Assembly (NCBI RefSeq): GCF_000740795.1
Contig: NZ_JGYG01000002.1
Location: 310,001-374,000, forward strand
Direction of reading: 5' to 3'
From: Haematobacter massiliensis
GTDB lineage: Bacteria; Pseudomonadota; Alphaproteobacteria; Rhodobacterales; Rhodobacteraceae
Length of the DNA stretch: 64,000 nt
Numbering within the stretch: the first letter of the stretch is position 1; each line of letters opens with the position of its first letter. The translations under genes and the position numbers were made by a program. The notes beneath the pieces were generated by a model. The model did no database searches. It was given only the letters and a program-made list of their open reading frames with translations, and was not told the DNA's origin. Positions 32,689-41,890 of this stretch are shown here, piece by piece.

Positions 32689-34019
32689 CCGCACGCCAGA
32701 AGCACGGTCCACGTGCCGGGTACTGATGGGGGCGGCGGCGGGTCGGTGAGATCGGCTCTCGGGCTCCCACGACAGCCGCAGCCATGGGCGCGGCGCGCGA
32801 CCAGCCTCCATCCCGGGGTGCCTTCCTGCATTTCCCTGATACGGTTGGAGATTGATCGGCGCGTCCGGCGCCGGGGCGGGAGACCACAGATAAAATCAGC
32901 CGGACCTACCCCGGGCGGCCCGCCAGGCCACTGAAAATCCTCGCGTTTCCGCTTGGGTGTTCCGCCGGCCTGCCTGCTATCCATGGCGAGCGCCTGAAAG
33001 GTATGCCCTGTCCCGGATGTGCTCCGCGCAGGTGGGCGCAGGACCACATCAAGGGTGTGGCAAGCCTCTCTCCACCGGGGTCAGGCTTCCTGAGCCAGAA
33101 GCAGAATGTCGTTGCGACGCGCGACCTGGCATTCATGGAGCCGCGAGGCGGGCAGGCTTCTTAAGCCAGAAGGAGAATGTCGTTGCGACTGCGGAGACGA
33201 AGGTCCGGGCGGCAATCATCGCGGGCATGGATGCGTCACCAGCCCCTGGAACATGTTCTCGCTCCGGTGGCGCTGTCGGGAGAGCGGGTGCTCATGCGCG
33301 GGTTTTGCGATGTCTGGAGGACGGCTGCAGGCGATCCTCCATGACGGCTCCCGTTACAAGCTCGACACGCCGTAGACCACTTTAACGGGTCTTTCGGACT
33401 GGTCCTCCGACCGTCAGGAAACCCTTCTGACCATTCGGGGGCATGTCAGGAACACGGGTGGCGGTGCATGAAAGATACCCTTTGATGGGGTCGAGACAGG
33501 TCAGGGTGTTGCGATTGCCCTGTCACAGCCGGGCTGTCCGCGGGGGGAGGCATGTATGGGGCCTGGCTCACTCCTCTGGGAGCCGGAGGCCCGCCGTGCG
33601 CATGGGCAGGGTCGACACGAAGAAGGGGCGGAATATCCCGGACTGGACCTCACCCGCCGCGAAGGGCATCCAGAGGGTGCCCGATGCTGCGCCCTCATCC
33701 CCGCGAGACGGGGCCGAAAAGCTCGCCCGGCGCCTGTCAAAAGGCTCAGGAAAGGGCATCACAGCGCAGGCGTAGGAAGAGGCCGATGGAGGGAGCAGGG
33801 GAGAGGCATCCGGTCAGCTTTCGCCCACCGATCGGCGGTGGAGGCTCGAGGGCGAGATGGCGTGGCGCAATGGCAGATACTGCCCCCTTCGCCTCCAGCA
33901 AGCGCACATCAGGGTAAAGCTTCGCTGGTGCGCCTCACGATCATGTAGCGCAGCCAAGCCGAGGTTCCGTCACACCGAAGTCCGGTCGCTCGGCCGGCGA
34001 GCCGCCACTGTTGCGCCGC
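32689..34019. other. 1.3-kb region without a recognisable gene
   Basis: Many overlapping short frames are open here because of base composition, but none resembles a protein family or has a good start. The region differs from the tightly packed neighbourhood and may be a decayed insertion or hold regulatory RNA. The one structure seen is the imperfect 38-bp direct repeat at 33082 and 33153. Confidence 0.55.
33082..33190 (+). repeat. Imperfect 38-bp direct repeat, 71-bp period
   Basis: The blocks at 33082-33119 and 33153-33190 share caggcttc, agccagaag and agaatgtcgttgcgac with only about four differences. Each begins with a small hairpin (GGCT-loop-AGCC; in the second copy GGCTT-CTT-AAGCC). 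Both copies lie in non-coding DNA. Confidence 0.6.
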
Positions 34020-34337
34020 TCAGGGCTCCCCCAGCTTGTGCCGGAGGCGTTCATTTTCCTCCCGTGCCTGCCGCACGGCGTCCATCGCCGCCATCAGTTC
34101 GGCTTCCCGGCCCTCGCTCTCGTGGCGCATCTCTTCCTCCCGCGCGGAGAGATGGGCGAGCGCCGCGTCCCGTGTCTCCTCTGCATCGTGGAGCGATTGC
34201 GCCATGCTCTCCAGCTCGTCCAGATCGGCCTGCGATACGCGGGTCAGCCGGTGGACGAGCCAGTGTGCGATCCAGCCCAGCAAAAAGGCGATGAACAGCG
34301 CAATGGCGGTGGCGATGATGAATTCGGTGCGGTTCAT
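34020..34337 (-). CDS. Membrane-anchored coiled-coil protein (105 aa)
   Basis: One N-terminal transmembrane helix (FIIATAIALFIAFLLGWIAHWLV), then a long, charged coiled coil from about residue 35 to 102 (ADLDELESMAQSLHDAEETR, EEEMRHESEGREAELM). Known only as a conserved hypothetical in relatives as far as I can tell. It lies 53 bases downstream of the OmpA-like gene on the same strand and may serve the same envelope. Confidence 0.75.
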   Translation of the reverse strand: MNRTEFIIATAIALFIAFLLGWIAHWLVHRLTRVSQADLDELESMAQSLHDAEETRDAALAHLSAREEEMRHESEGREAELMAAMDAVRQAREENERLRHKLGEP

Positions 34338-34390
34338 GGGCTCGGTCGTCGCTAAGTTGCCGGGGGGATCGCCTGCAGGAGAGCGGCGGA

Positions 34391-36409
34391 TCAGTTCGTA
34401 TCTGGAGTTGCGGCGGAGGGGGCCTCGTCGCCATCGATCGTATCCATCGGTTCACCCCCTTCACTCGCATCATCATTCAGGGTGGACGGCTCCTCTCCCG
34501 GCGGTGCTTCTGCTGCGCGGGCGGCGTCGGTCACTGCCTCCGGTCGGGCATTCGGGGCGGGTACCGGCTCGGGCAGTGCGGGTTGATCGGGGGATCCTAT
34601 GATGAGGGTGAAGGCGATGCGCCGATTGGCCTCCCGGCCCTCCTCCTTGCCGTTATCGGCAATGGGGCGCGTCTCGCCATAGCCACGCGCGGTGAGATTG
34701 GAGATCGGCACCCGGCGCGCGAGCAGCGCCTCCAGCACGGCTTCCGCCCGCGCCTGGCTGAGCTGGAGGTTCATTTCGTCCCGTCCCTGGCTGTCGGTAT
34801 GGCCGCCGATCTCCATCTTCACGTCGATGCAGGGGATCATTGCCTCCGCTACCCTGTCGAGCGTCTGGCGGGCATCGGCGTTGATCGTGGCAGAGCCGGG
34901 TGCGAAGGTGATCTTGTGGCTATCGAGGATCGTGTTGATCGTCCGTACGCATTCCTGTGGCGTCGGCAGCGCGGCCTGCGGATCCAGCCGTTCGTCATAG
35001 CTGACATCCACGGTATAGGCCGCGCGCCCGAGACGGGAGGAAAGGGTGCGGGTGATGTTGCCGCGTGCGGCCTTGTCGCCGGTGACGCCGCGGACGGCGA
35101 TGCGGTCCTTCGTGACCAGCAATTCACCGCGATTCAGCTCTCCCAGCGCCTCCAGCCCCGCCAGCACGCGGAGCGCCCAGCCCTGCGGCAACCCGTCATC
35201 GAGCCGGGTCGAGACGTTGACCGCCCCGGCGCCGAAACGGGCGCGGGCATAGCTTTCGACGGCCGCGCGCTGGCGTTCGTCAAGGAACCGGCCGCGCAGC
35301 ACGACGCCGCCCTCGGCATCCAGCGTCGCGGTGAACTCGGGCGGGCCGCTCTCGGCGGCGGCTGTCTCCTGCACCGGCGCGACCGGACGGCTGGCATGGA
35401 GGGAGAAGAGGCCTGGGAGGGACGCGTCGAGATTGCTGACCACTTCCTCGAACCGCTGCGCCTCGGTGCCTTCGGCGGCTTCGAGCGTGATATCCGCATC
35501 CGCGAGCGTCACGGTGCCGCCGCCAAGGGCCGCCAGCGCCGCGATGCTTCGCGCGGCGGCCTGCCCCCAGTCCTGCGAGGGCGCGCCGAGGCCGATCTGA
35601 CAGTCGACCGGGCTTGCCACCCCCGCCTCCCGTGCGGCGACGATGATCTCGCCCAGAGCCGCGTCATCCGGTGCGGCGCAGGCGTCGAAATGCGGGCCTT
35701 GACCGTCCATCACGAAGCGCAAGGTGAACGGCGTGATGACCGGACGGGGTGCAGAGATGTCGAGCGTGACGGGAACGCTCCCGGGTATCTGGGCCCGCAG
35801 TTCCCGTTCCAGCCGCTGTTTCTGCTCCGGGCTGTCGGCGACGGCGGTTACCGCCACCTTTCCCGCCGCGATGGAGATCTTGGAACGCGGCAGGAGTTCC
35901 GCCGCCTTCACCCCGAAACCGACCGCCTCCGCCCAGCCTTCCGGCACCGGCTGCTGCGTGGCCTCCACCATGTCGGAGACGCGCACGCCGTTCGCCACGC
36001 GGATGAGAGGGTTGAGGATCGCCTCCCGCCCTGTCGCCACCGGGATCAGGCCGATCACGGAGATGCCGTCGCGGTTGCGCAGGATTTCCACCGAGAGGGT
36101 CGGGGCGGGGATGACGGCGGCTGCCGCCACCTCCAGCGCATCGACGACGCGGGACGGCTCCACCACGCCCCCCGCTACGGTGAGCGCGCGGAACCGGGCA
36201 GCCTCCGTCGGCGCGGTCCCTGCCAGCGTCACCGTCAGGCCATCGGCCGAGGCGCGCGCCCATGTCAGGTTCGCCGTGTCGAGCGCGCCATCCACCGCCC
36301 GAACGGCACGGTCCTCCACCGCGCGGGCGGCAAAGCTCGCCCCGATCAGGGAAAGGCCCGCCGCGGCGGCGAGCGCAAGAGTGCTGAGAAGCGCAGGGGA
36401 AAGACGCAT
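34391..36409 (-). CDS. OmpA family protein with large N-terminal BON-like region
   Basis: 672 residues. An N-terminal membrane anchor or signal (LLSTLALAAAAGLSLIGAS) is followed by ~450 residues of repeated BON-like/alpha-beta modules (for example GLTVTLAGTAPTEAARFRAL). The C-terminal OmpA domain (~490-630) binds peptidoglycan: KITFAPGSATINADA, GGHTDSQGRDEMNLQLSQAR and RGYGETRPIADN, with the key Asp and Arg present. An acidic disordered tail ends the protein. Probably an envelope-stabilising protein. It is transcribed with the coiled-coil gene downstream. Confidence 0.9.
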   Translation of the reverse strand: MRLSPALLSTLALAAAAGLSLIGASFAARAVEDRAVRAVDGALDTANLTWARASADGLTVTLAGTAPTEAARFRALTVAGGVVEPSRVVDALEVAAAAVIPAPTLSVEILRNRDGISVIGLIPVATGREAILNPLIRVANGVRVSDMVEATQQPVPEGWAEAVGFGVKAAELLPRSKISIAAGKVAVTAVADSPEQKQRLERELRAQIPGSVPVTLDISAPRPVITPFTLRFVMDGQGPHFDACAAPDDAALGEIIVAAREAGVASPVDCQIGLGAPSQDWGQAAARSIAALAALGGGTVTLADADITLEAAEGTEAQRFEEVVSNLDASLPGLFSLHASRPVAPVQETAAAESGPPEFTATLDAEGGVVLRGRFLDERQRAAVESYARARFGAGAVNVSTRLDDGLPQGWALRVLAGLEALGELNRGELLVTKDRIAVRGVTGDKAARGNITRTLSSRLGRAAYTVDVSYDERLDPQAALPTPQECVRTINTILDSHKITFAPGSATINADARQTLDRVAEAMIPCIDVKMEIGGHTDSQGRDEMNLQLSQARAEAVLEALLARRVPISNLTARGYGETRPIADNGKEEGREANRRIAFTLIIGSPDQPALPEPVPAPNARPEAVTDAARAAEAPPGEEPSTLNDDASEGGEPMDTIDGDEAPSAATPDTN

Positions 36410-36468
36410 ATGGGCCCCGTGTCGGTTCCGGTCGGCGCCTGCTTAAGTCCCCTGTCCCCCGGCTTCAA

Positions 36469-37434
36469 TCAAACGAAAAGTGAGATGGCAAGAAACAGCG
36501 CAGGGATCAGCCCCGCATCGCGGTTGGAGCGGAAGAGCCGGAGGCACAGTTCCGAATCGTCGATACGGAGCTTGGTCAGTTGCCACCACAGGTGAAAGCC
36601 GAAGCACCACACGCCCGCCAGCCCGAGGATCAGCTTCAGCGGGCTGCCCGTCGGCCCGAGGGCGGAGAGGAAGGCAAAGCTCATCAGCACGACGGAGATG
36701 CCGAGGAAGATGGTCAGCCAGAGGTGGGTATCCTCGCCGAACAGCCGGGCGGTGGATTTCACGCCGATCAGCGCGTCGTCCTCCTTGTCCTGATGGGCAT
36801 AGATGGTGTCGTAGAACAGCGTCCAGGAAATCCCCGCGAGGTAGAGGAACACCGGCGCCCAGGACAGGCTGCCCATATGCGCCGCCCAGCCGAGCAGAGC
36901 CCCCCAGTTGAACGCGAGACCAAGAAACACCTGCGGCCACCAGGTGAACCGCTTGGCGAAGGGGTATATCGCGACCAGCCCCAGCGACAGCACACCGAGT
37001 GCGATCGCGAACCAGTTGAAAGTGAACAGGATCAGGGCGGCGATGCCGGCCTGCACGCCCATCCAGATCGCTGCCTGCCGGACCGTGACCTGACCCGACG
37101 GAATGGGGCGGGAGCGGGTCCGCGCAACGGAGCCGTCGAAATCCCGGTCGGTGATGTCGTTCCAGGTGCAGCCCGCGCCGCGCATCAGGATCGCGCCGAC
37201 GCCGCTGGCGAGGATCAGCCACAGGTCGAACAGCGTGAACCGCGTGGCCGAGGCGGCGAGCAGGATGGACCACAGCATCGGCAGGTAGAGCAACCATGTC
37301 CCGATCGGGCGGTCCGCGCGCGACAGGCGGAGGTAAGGCCGGAACACGCGGGGCGCGCGGGTATCGACCCAACTTCCGCTGACCGCGTCGGCGACGCGTC
37401 CGTCCGCCTCTGGCATTCCGAAGGGGTGGGTCAT
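36469..37434 (-). CDS. ubiA: 4-hydroxybenzoate polyprenyltransferase
   Basis: Attaches the polyprenyl tail in ubiquinone synthesis, in the inner membrane. 321 residues with both Asp-rich motifs, NDITDRDFDGSVART (first) and DTIYAHQDKEDD (second), and about eight hydrophobic helices. Complete. It diverges from rsmE with only 12 bases between the two start codons, so each promoter must lie inside or beyond the other gene's 5' end. Confidence 0.96.
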   Translation of the reverse strand: MTHPFGMPEADGRVADAVSGSWVDTRAPRVFRPYLRLSRADRPIGTWLLYLPMLWSILLAASATRFTLFDLWLILASGVGAILMRGAGCTWNDITDRDFDGSVARTRSRPIPSGQVTVRQAAIWMGVQAGIAALILFTFNWFAIALGVLSLGLVAIYPFAKRFTWWPQVFLGLAFNWGALLGWAAHMGSLSWAPVFLYLAGISWTLFYDTIYAHQDKEDDALIGVKSTARLFGEDTHLWLTIFLGISVVLMSFAFLSALGPTGSPLKLILGLAGVWCFGFHLWWQLTKLRIDDSELCLRLFRSNRDAGLIPALFLAISLFV

Positions 37435-37446
37435 AATCTCGCCCTC

Positions 37447-38166
37447 ATGTCACGCATCAGACTTCATGTAGACCACCCGCTCGCCCAAGGGCAATCGCTC
37501 CCGCTGACGGAGGCGCAGGCGCATTACCTGTTCGGTGTCATGCGGCTTGGCCCGGGCGATGACATCCTCGTGTTCAACGGGCGGGAGGGGGAGTTCCTCG
37601 CCCGTGTCACCCGTGCGGCCAAGCGGGGGGGAGAGCTCGAGGTGGAGGAGGAGACGCGGCCCCTGCAGATCCCGCCCGATCTGTGGCTGCTCTTTGCCCC
37701 GATCAAGAAGGCGCGTACCGATTTCATCGTGGAGAAGGCGACGGAGCTTGGCGCGGCGCGTATCTGCCCGGTTCAGACCGATTTCACCAATGCCGAGCGC
37801 ATCCGGCAGGACCGGTTGCAGGCCCATGCCATTGAGGCGGCGGAGCAATGCGGAGGAACCTTCGTGCCGGTGGTGGAGGAGTTGCGCCCGCTCTCCCGCT
37901 GGCTCTCCGGCTGGGACGCGGAGCGGAGGATCCTCTGGGCGGACGAAAGCCTCGTCGGCGCGGCCGCGGCGCTTTCGGGCGCCATGCCGGGACCATGGGC
38001 CATCCTCATCGGGCCTGAGGGTGGCTTCTCCCCCGCCGAAAGGGACAGGCTCCGGGCATTGCCCTTCGTCTTGCCGGTTTCCCTCGGCCCGCGCATTCTG
38101 CGGGCGGATACGGCTGCCGTCGCGGCGTTGACCTTGTGGCAGGCTGCGCTGGGGGACTGGGGATGA
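37447..38166 (+). CDS. rsmE: 16S rRNA (uracil-1498-N3)-methyltransferase
   Basis: 239 residues, SPOUT methyltransferase. Conserved elements: HYLFGVMRLGPGD, KKARTDFIVEKATELGA, then IGPEGGFSPAERD and SLGPRILRADTAAVAAL, which form the knotted SAM site. Complete. Divergent from ubiA; followed by the GNAT gene. Confidence 0.95.
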   Translation: MSRIRLHVDHPLAQGQSLPLTEAQAHYLFGVMRLGPGDDILVFNGREGEFLARVTRAAKRGGELEVEEETRPLQIPPDLWLLFAPIKKARTDFIVEKATELGAARICPVQTDFTNAERIRQDRLQAHAIEAAEQCGGTFVPVVEELRPLSRWLSGWDAERRILWADESLVGAAAALSGAMPGPWAILIGPEGGFSPAERDRLRALPFVLPVSLGPRILRADTAAVAALTLWQAALGDWG

Positions 38167-38322
38167 GAGCTGTCATGGGGCCTCATGCGGCAGCGGGGGC
38201 AGGGGGCTGCGCGCCCTTGTCCCTCCCGGCTGCCGGCTTCCGCCTCTCGGCGATAGGCAGGCCGCTCCGGGAATCAGCGCATGCGCGGCCCGCTGGCATC
38301 GGGCCACAGGGGAGTGGAGGAG

Positions 38323-39282
38323 ATGATCTCTGAAATCGTCATGAACACCGATTCCTCCGACGCCCCGCCCATCGTGCGGCGGGTCAGGGCGCAGGACGTG
38401 CCCGCGCTCTCGGCCTTTCTCGCCCGCCATGCGGAAACCTCCATGTTCTTGCGGGAAGCCCTGCTTTCCGGTGTCGACGGAGGGCCAGGGCCGAGGGATG
38501 CGCGCTTCTGGTGGGTTGGCGAGGGCGTCGTCGCGCTCAGCACGGCCGGGTTTCTGTCGATTCAGATGCCCTCCAGCACACCCGGCGATCTGGACGCGCT
38601 GCGTGCCGCTCTGGCAGGGGAGAGTGTTTTCGGTATTGCCGGCGAAGCGGCGCAGGTGGCGGCGCTCCTGCCGGCGCTGGCGCTCGGAACACCGCAGTTC
38701 GACGGGGCGGAGCCGCTGTGCCGGCTGCCTCTCCACGACCTTCGCCTGCCGGAGGGGGACGCAGTCCTGCGCCGTCCGCTGCCCGGAGATCTGGGGTGGC
38801 TGGGCCGCTGGCGGCAGCGCTATGAGGCGGAGCTTCACGGTGCGGCGGAACTTGCGGCCGTGACCCGTCATGTCGCTACATTGATGGCGCAGGACCGGCT
38901 CCGCATCCTGATGCAGGGTGGCGTGCCTTTGGCGCTCACGGCGTTCAACGCGCGCCTGCCCGCGCCTGCGCAGATGGTGCAGGTGGGCGGCGTCTATACG
39001 CCTCCCGCTTATCGCGGACGCGGCTATGCCCGCCGCGCCGTCGCGCTGCATCTGGCGGAAGCAAGGGGGGAGGGGGCGGAAACGGCCATTCTCTTCGCGT
39101 CCGGCCCGCCGGCGCTCCGCGCTTATCAGGCCATCGGCTTCCGGCAGATCGGCGCCTATCGGCTGACGCTCTTTCCCGGGGCGCGCCTTGTACCTGCATT
39201 GCCATCGTCCAGGGCTGACACCGCTGCCGGTTCCGACCGGAACGCCGATCGCACACCTTCACCGCGGAAGGAAAGGCTATGA
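38323..39282 (+). CDS. GNAT family N-acetyltransferase (319 aa)
   Basis: The C-terminal half (~190-285) is a GNAT domain: acetyl-CoA loop VGGVYTPPAYRGRGYARRAV and AYQAIGFRQIGAYRLTLF. The N-terminal half (RRVRAQDVPALSAFLARHAE) looks like a degenerate second GNAT module of the DUF4081 type. Start uncertain: ATG 38323 has GGAGG close upstream, 38341 and 38281 are alternatives. Substrate unknown. Its TGA overlaps the next gene's ATG (39279-39282). Confidence 0.85.
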   Translation: MISEIVMNTDSSDAPPIVRRVRAQDVPALSAFLARHAETSMFLREALLSGVDGGPGPRDARFWWVGEGVVALSTAGFLSIQMPSSTPGDLDALRAALAGESVFGIAGEAAQVAALLPALALGTPQFDGAEPLCRLPLHDLRLPEGDAVLRRPLPGDLGWLGRWRQRYEAELHGAAELAAVTRHVATLMAQDRLRILMQGGVPLALTAFNARLPAPAQMVQVGGVYTPPAYRGRGYARRAVALHLAEARGEGAETAILFASGPPALRAYQAIGFRQIGAYRLTLFPGARLVPALPSSRADTAAGSDRNADRTPSPRKERL

Positions 39283-39809
39283 GCCCGCCGCTTCTCCGCC
39301 CCGAGGCGGTGGCGACGCTGCGCCGCTGGCAGGAGGTGCTCATCGGCCTCGGCATCGCTGCCGTGGGCCTGTGGGTGGGGCTCTTCGGAGGCTGGTTCTT
39401 TGGCGCGGTTGGCGTGCTTGCCGGCATGACGGGACTGGGATTGGCAGTGATCGGGATCCGGCGGCTGCGCTTCCGGCCCGTCACCACGGGCGTCGGGGCG
39501 GTCGATGTGCTGGAGGGGCAGATCGCCTATCTCTCGCCGATACCGGAACGGGGCGGCTTTGCTTCGATCCCCGAGATCACCTCCCTCTCCCTCGTTCTTT
39601 CGGATGAGGGGCGGGCCTGGCGGATCGGGCAGGCGGGGGCACCGCCGCTGGTCGTTCCTGTGGATGCAAGGGGGGCGGAGCGCCTGTATGACGTGTTCGC
39701 GAGCCTTCCAGGCCTGCATCTGGGAGCCGTGCTGGCGGCGCTGGAGCGGAACGAGGGCGATGTGCTCATCTGGCGCCGTCCTGTTCGTCAGGTCACGTCG
39801 AAGCCTTGA
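39279..39809 (+). CDS. Conserved hypothetical membrane protein (176 aa)
   Basis: Two adjacent transmembrane helices near the N-terminus (VLIGLGIAAVGLWVGLFGGWFF and GAVGVLAGMTGLGLAVIGI) are followed by a cytoplasmic beta-rich domain of ~110 residues (VLEGQIAYLSPIPERGG, VPVDARGAERLYDVFASL). This shape recalls bacterial PH-like domain proteins, but I cannot name the family. Coupled to the GNAT gene by an ATGA overlap; gshA follows after 68 bases. Confidence 0.75.
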   Translation: MSPPLLRPEAVATLRRWQEVLIGLGIAAVGLWVGLFGGWFFGAVGVLAGMTGLGLAVIGIRRLRFRPVTTGVGAVDVLEGQIAYLSPIPERGGFASIPEITSLSLVLSDEGRAWRIGQAGAPPLVVPVDARGAERLYDVFASLPGLHLGAVLAALERNEGDVLIWRRPVRQVTSKP

Positions 39810-39877
39810 CTTGGGCCGCGCCGATTGCGACGAGTTGCGACCGTTAAGAACTTCCCCAGAACTGCCCGGAGAGCGAC

Positions 39878-41239
39878 ATGTCCATTCCCCAGTCCGGCGG
39901 CGGGCCGATCGAGAACCGGGCCGCGCTGGCCGACTACCTCGCCTCCGGGTGCAAGCCGGCGTCCGAGTGGCGCATCGGCACGGAGCATGAGAAGTTCGGC
40001 TTCCTGACCGACAGCCACGCCCCGCTACCCTATGACGGCGAGCGTTCGATCCATGCACTGCTGAAGGGCCTGCAACGCTTCGGCTGGGCGCCGGTGGAGG
40101 AACAGGGCAAGCTCATCGGCCTCTCCCGCGATGGCGCGAGCGTGAGCCTCGAACCCGGCGGGCAGTTCGAACTGTCCGGCGCTCCCCTCGCCACGGTGCA
40201 TGAGACGGCCGCGGAAACCGCATGCCATCTGGCCGAAGTGGCGGCGGTCACGGCCGATATGGGCGTGGCGTTCATGGGTCTCGGGGCCGCGCCGGAATGG
40301 TCGCAGAACGAGATGCCGGTGATGCCGAAGGGCCGCTATCGGCTGATGACCGAATACATGGGCCGCGTGGGCACCCACGGCACCCAGATGATGTATCGCA
40401 CCTCCACCGTGCAGGTGAACCTCGACTTCGGGTCGGAAGCCGACATGGTGAAGAAGTTCCGCGTGAGTCTCGCGCTGCAGCCCGTGGCGACGGCGCTGTT
40501 TGCCAACTCGCCGTTCTTCGACGGCAGGCCCAATGGCCATATGAGCTGGCGGAGCCGGATCTGGCGCGATCTCGATGCCTCCCGCACCGGAATGCTGCCC
40601 TTCGTCTTCGAGGAGGGCTTCGGGTTCGAACGGTATGCGGAGTGGGTGCTCGATGTGCCGATGTACTTCGTCTATCGCGACGGCAATTACGTCGATGCAC
40701 GCGGGCAGTCCTTCGGCGATTTCCTCGACGGGCGTCTGCCCGCCCTGCCGGGAGAGACGCCGACCCTTTCCGATTGGGCTGACCATCTGACCACGGTCTT
40801 CCCGGAGGTCCGTATCAAGAAGTTCATGGAGATGCGCGGCGCGGATGCGGGCGACAGGGCGCAGCTTGCGGCGTTGCCCGCCTTCTGGGTCGGGCTGCTC
40901 TACGATCAGGGGGCGCTGGATGCGGCCTGGGATCTGGTGAAGGGCTGGGACGCGGCCACGCGGGAGGACTTGCGCATCGCCGCCTCCGTCTCGGCGCTCC
41001 GCGGCGAAGCGAATGGCGTCCGGCTCCACGACGTGGCGCGGGAGGCGCTGGCGCTGGCGGAAGGCGGGCTGAAGGCGCGGAACCGGCTGGATTCCGAGGG
41101 GCGTGACGAAACGGTATTCCTCGCGACCCTGCGGGACAGGGTGGCAAGCGGCAAGGTGCCTGCCGACCGGCTGCTTGATCTCTATGACGGGGAATGGGGG
41201 CGCGACCTGTCCCGGATCTACGCCTCCCAGCGGTATTGA
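39878..41239 (+). CDS. gshA: Glutamate-cysteine ligase
   Basis: First step of glutathione synthesis: ATP-dependent joining of glutamate and cysteine. 453 residues of the plant/proteobacterial type: WRIGTEHEKFGF, LEPGGQFELSGAP, GRYRLMTEYMGRVGTHGTQM, TSTVQVNLDF and AFMG. ATP- and substrate-binding residues are intact. Good family length. Convergent with plsY. Confidence 0.96.
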   Translation: MSIPQSGGGPIENRAALADYLASGCKPASEWRIGTEHEKFGFLTDSHAPLPYDGERSIHALLKGLQRFGWAPVEEQGKLIGLSRDGASVSLEPGGQFELSGAPLATVHETAAETACHLAEVAAVTADMGVAFMGLGAAPEWSQNEMPVMPKGRYRLMTEYMGRVGTHGTQMMYRTSTVQVNLDFGSEADMVKKFRVSLALQPVATALFANSPFFDGRPNGHMSWRSRIWRDLDASRTGMLPFVFEEGFGFERYAEWVLDVPMYFVYRDGNYVDARGQSFGDFLDGRLPALPGETPTLSDWADHLTTVFPEVRIKKFMEMRGADAGDRAQLAALPAFWVGLLYDQGALDAAWDLVKGWDAATREDLRIAASVSALRGEANGVRLHDVAREALALAEGGLKARNRLDSEGRDETVFLATLRDRVASGKVPADRLLDLYDGEWGRDLSRIYASQRY

Positions 41240-41278
41240 GCAGGGGCGGGAGGGAAGGCCCTCTCGCCGTCCGTCACA

Positions 41279-41890
41279 TCATTTCTTCGCCCCGATCCGG
41301 GACTCGGTTCCCGCGATCAGGCGGGAGATGTTCTCGTGATGGCGCAGGAAGATCAGTACCACGAGCAGCAGGATCAGCCCCACCGTCTGCTGATATCCCA
41401 GCATCCATGCCCAGACGGGCGACAGCGCCGCCGCCACCAGCGCGGAGAGCGAGGAGTATCGTGTGGCATAGGCCACCACGAGCCATGTCATGCAGGCCGC
41501 GACCCCCACCGGCCAGGCCAGCGCCAGCACCACGCCAAGGAAGGTCGCAACCCCCTTGCCGCCGCGAAAGCCGATCCAGACCGGAAACAGATGGCCAAGG
41601 AAGGCCGCCAGACCGGCCACCTGCGCCGCATCCTCGCCCAGCAGGTTGCGGGCGATGAGGACAGGCACCGCGCCCTTCACCGCATCGAGCAGCAGGGTCA
41701 GCGCCGCCGCTTTCTTGCTGCCCGTCCTGAGCACGTTGGTCGCGCCGATATTGCCCGAGCCGATCTCGCGCAGGTTGCCAAGCCCCATTGCACGGGCCAG
41801 CAGCAGCCCGAAGGGGATCGACCCCACCAGATAGGCCAGGGCCGCCGTGACGATCAGCGCGAGCGGGGTGGAGGTCAGCGCAGGGATCAC
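41279..41890 (-). CDS. plsY: Acyl-phosphate:glycerol-3-phosphate acyltransferase
   Basis: 203 residues, polytopic inner-membrane enzyme making lysophosphatidic acid. Motifs: SIPFGLLLA near residue 24, GSGNIGATNVLRTG (about 45-58), FLGHLFPVWIGFRGGKGVAT (about 93-112) and the late LRHHENISRLI. Complete. Its ATG overlaps the TGA of the dihydroorotase-like gene (ATGA, 41890-41887). Confidence 0.96.
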   Translation of the reverse strand: MIPALTSTPLALIVTAALAYLVGSIPFGLLLARAMGLGNLREIGSGNIGATNVLRTGSKKAAALTLLLDAVKGAVPVLIARNLLGEDAAQVAGLAAFLGHLFPVWIGFRGGKGVATFLGVVLALAWPVGVAACMTWLVVAYATRYSSLSALVAAALSPVWAWMLGYQQTVGLILLLVVLIFLRHHENISRLIAGTESRIGAKK

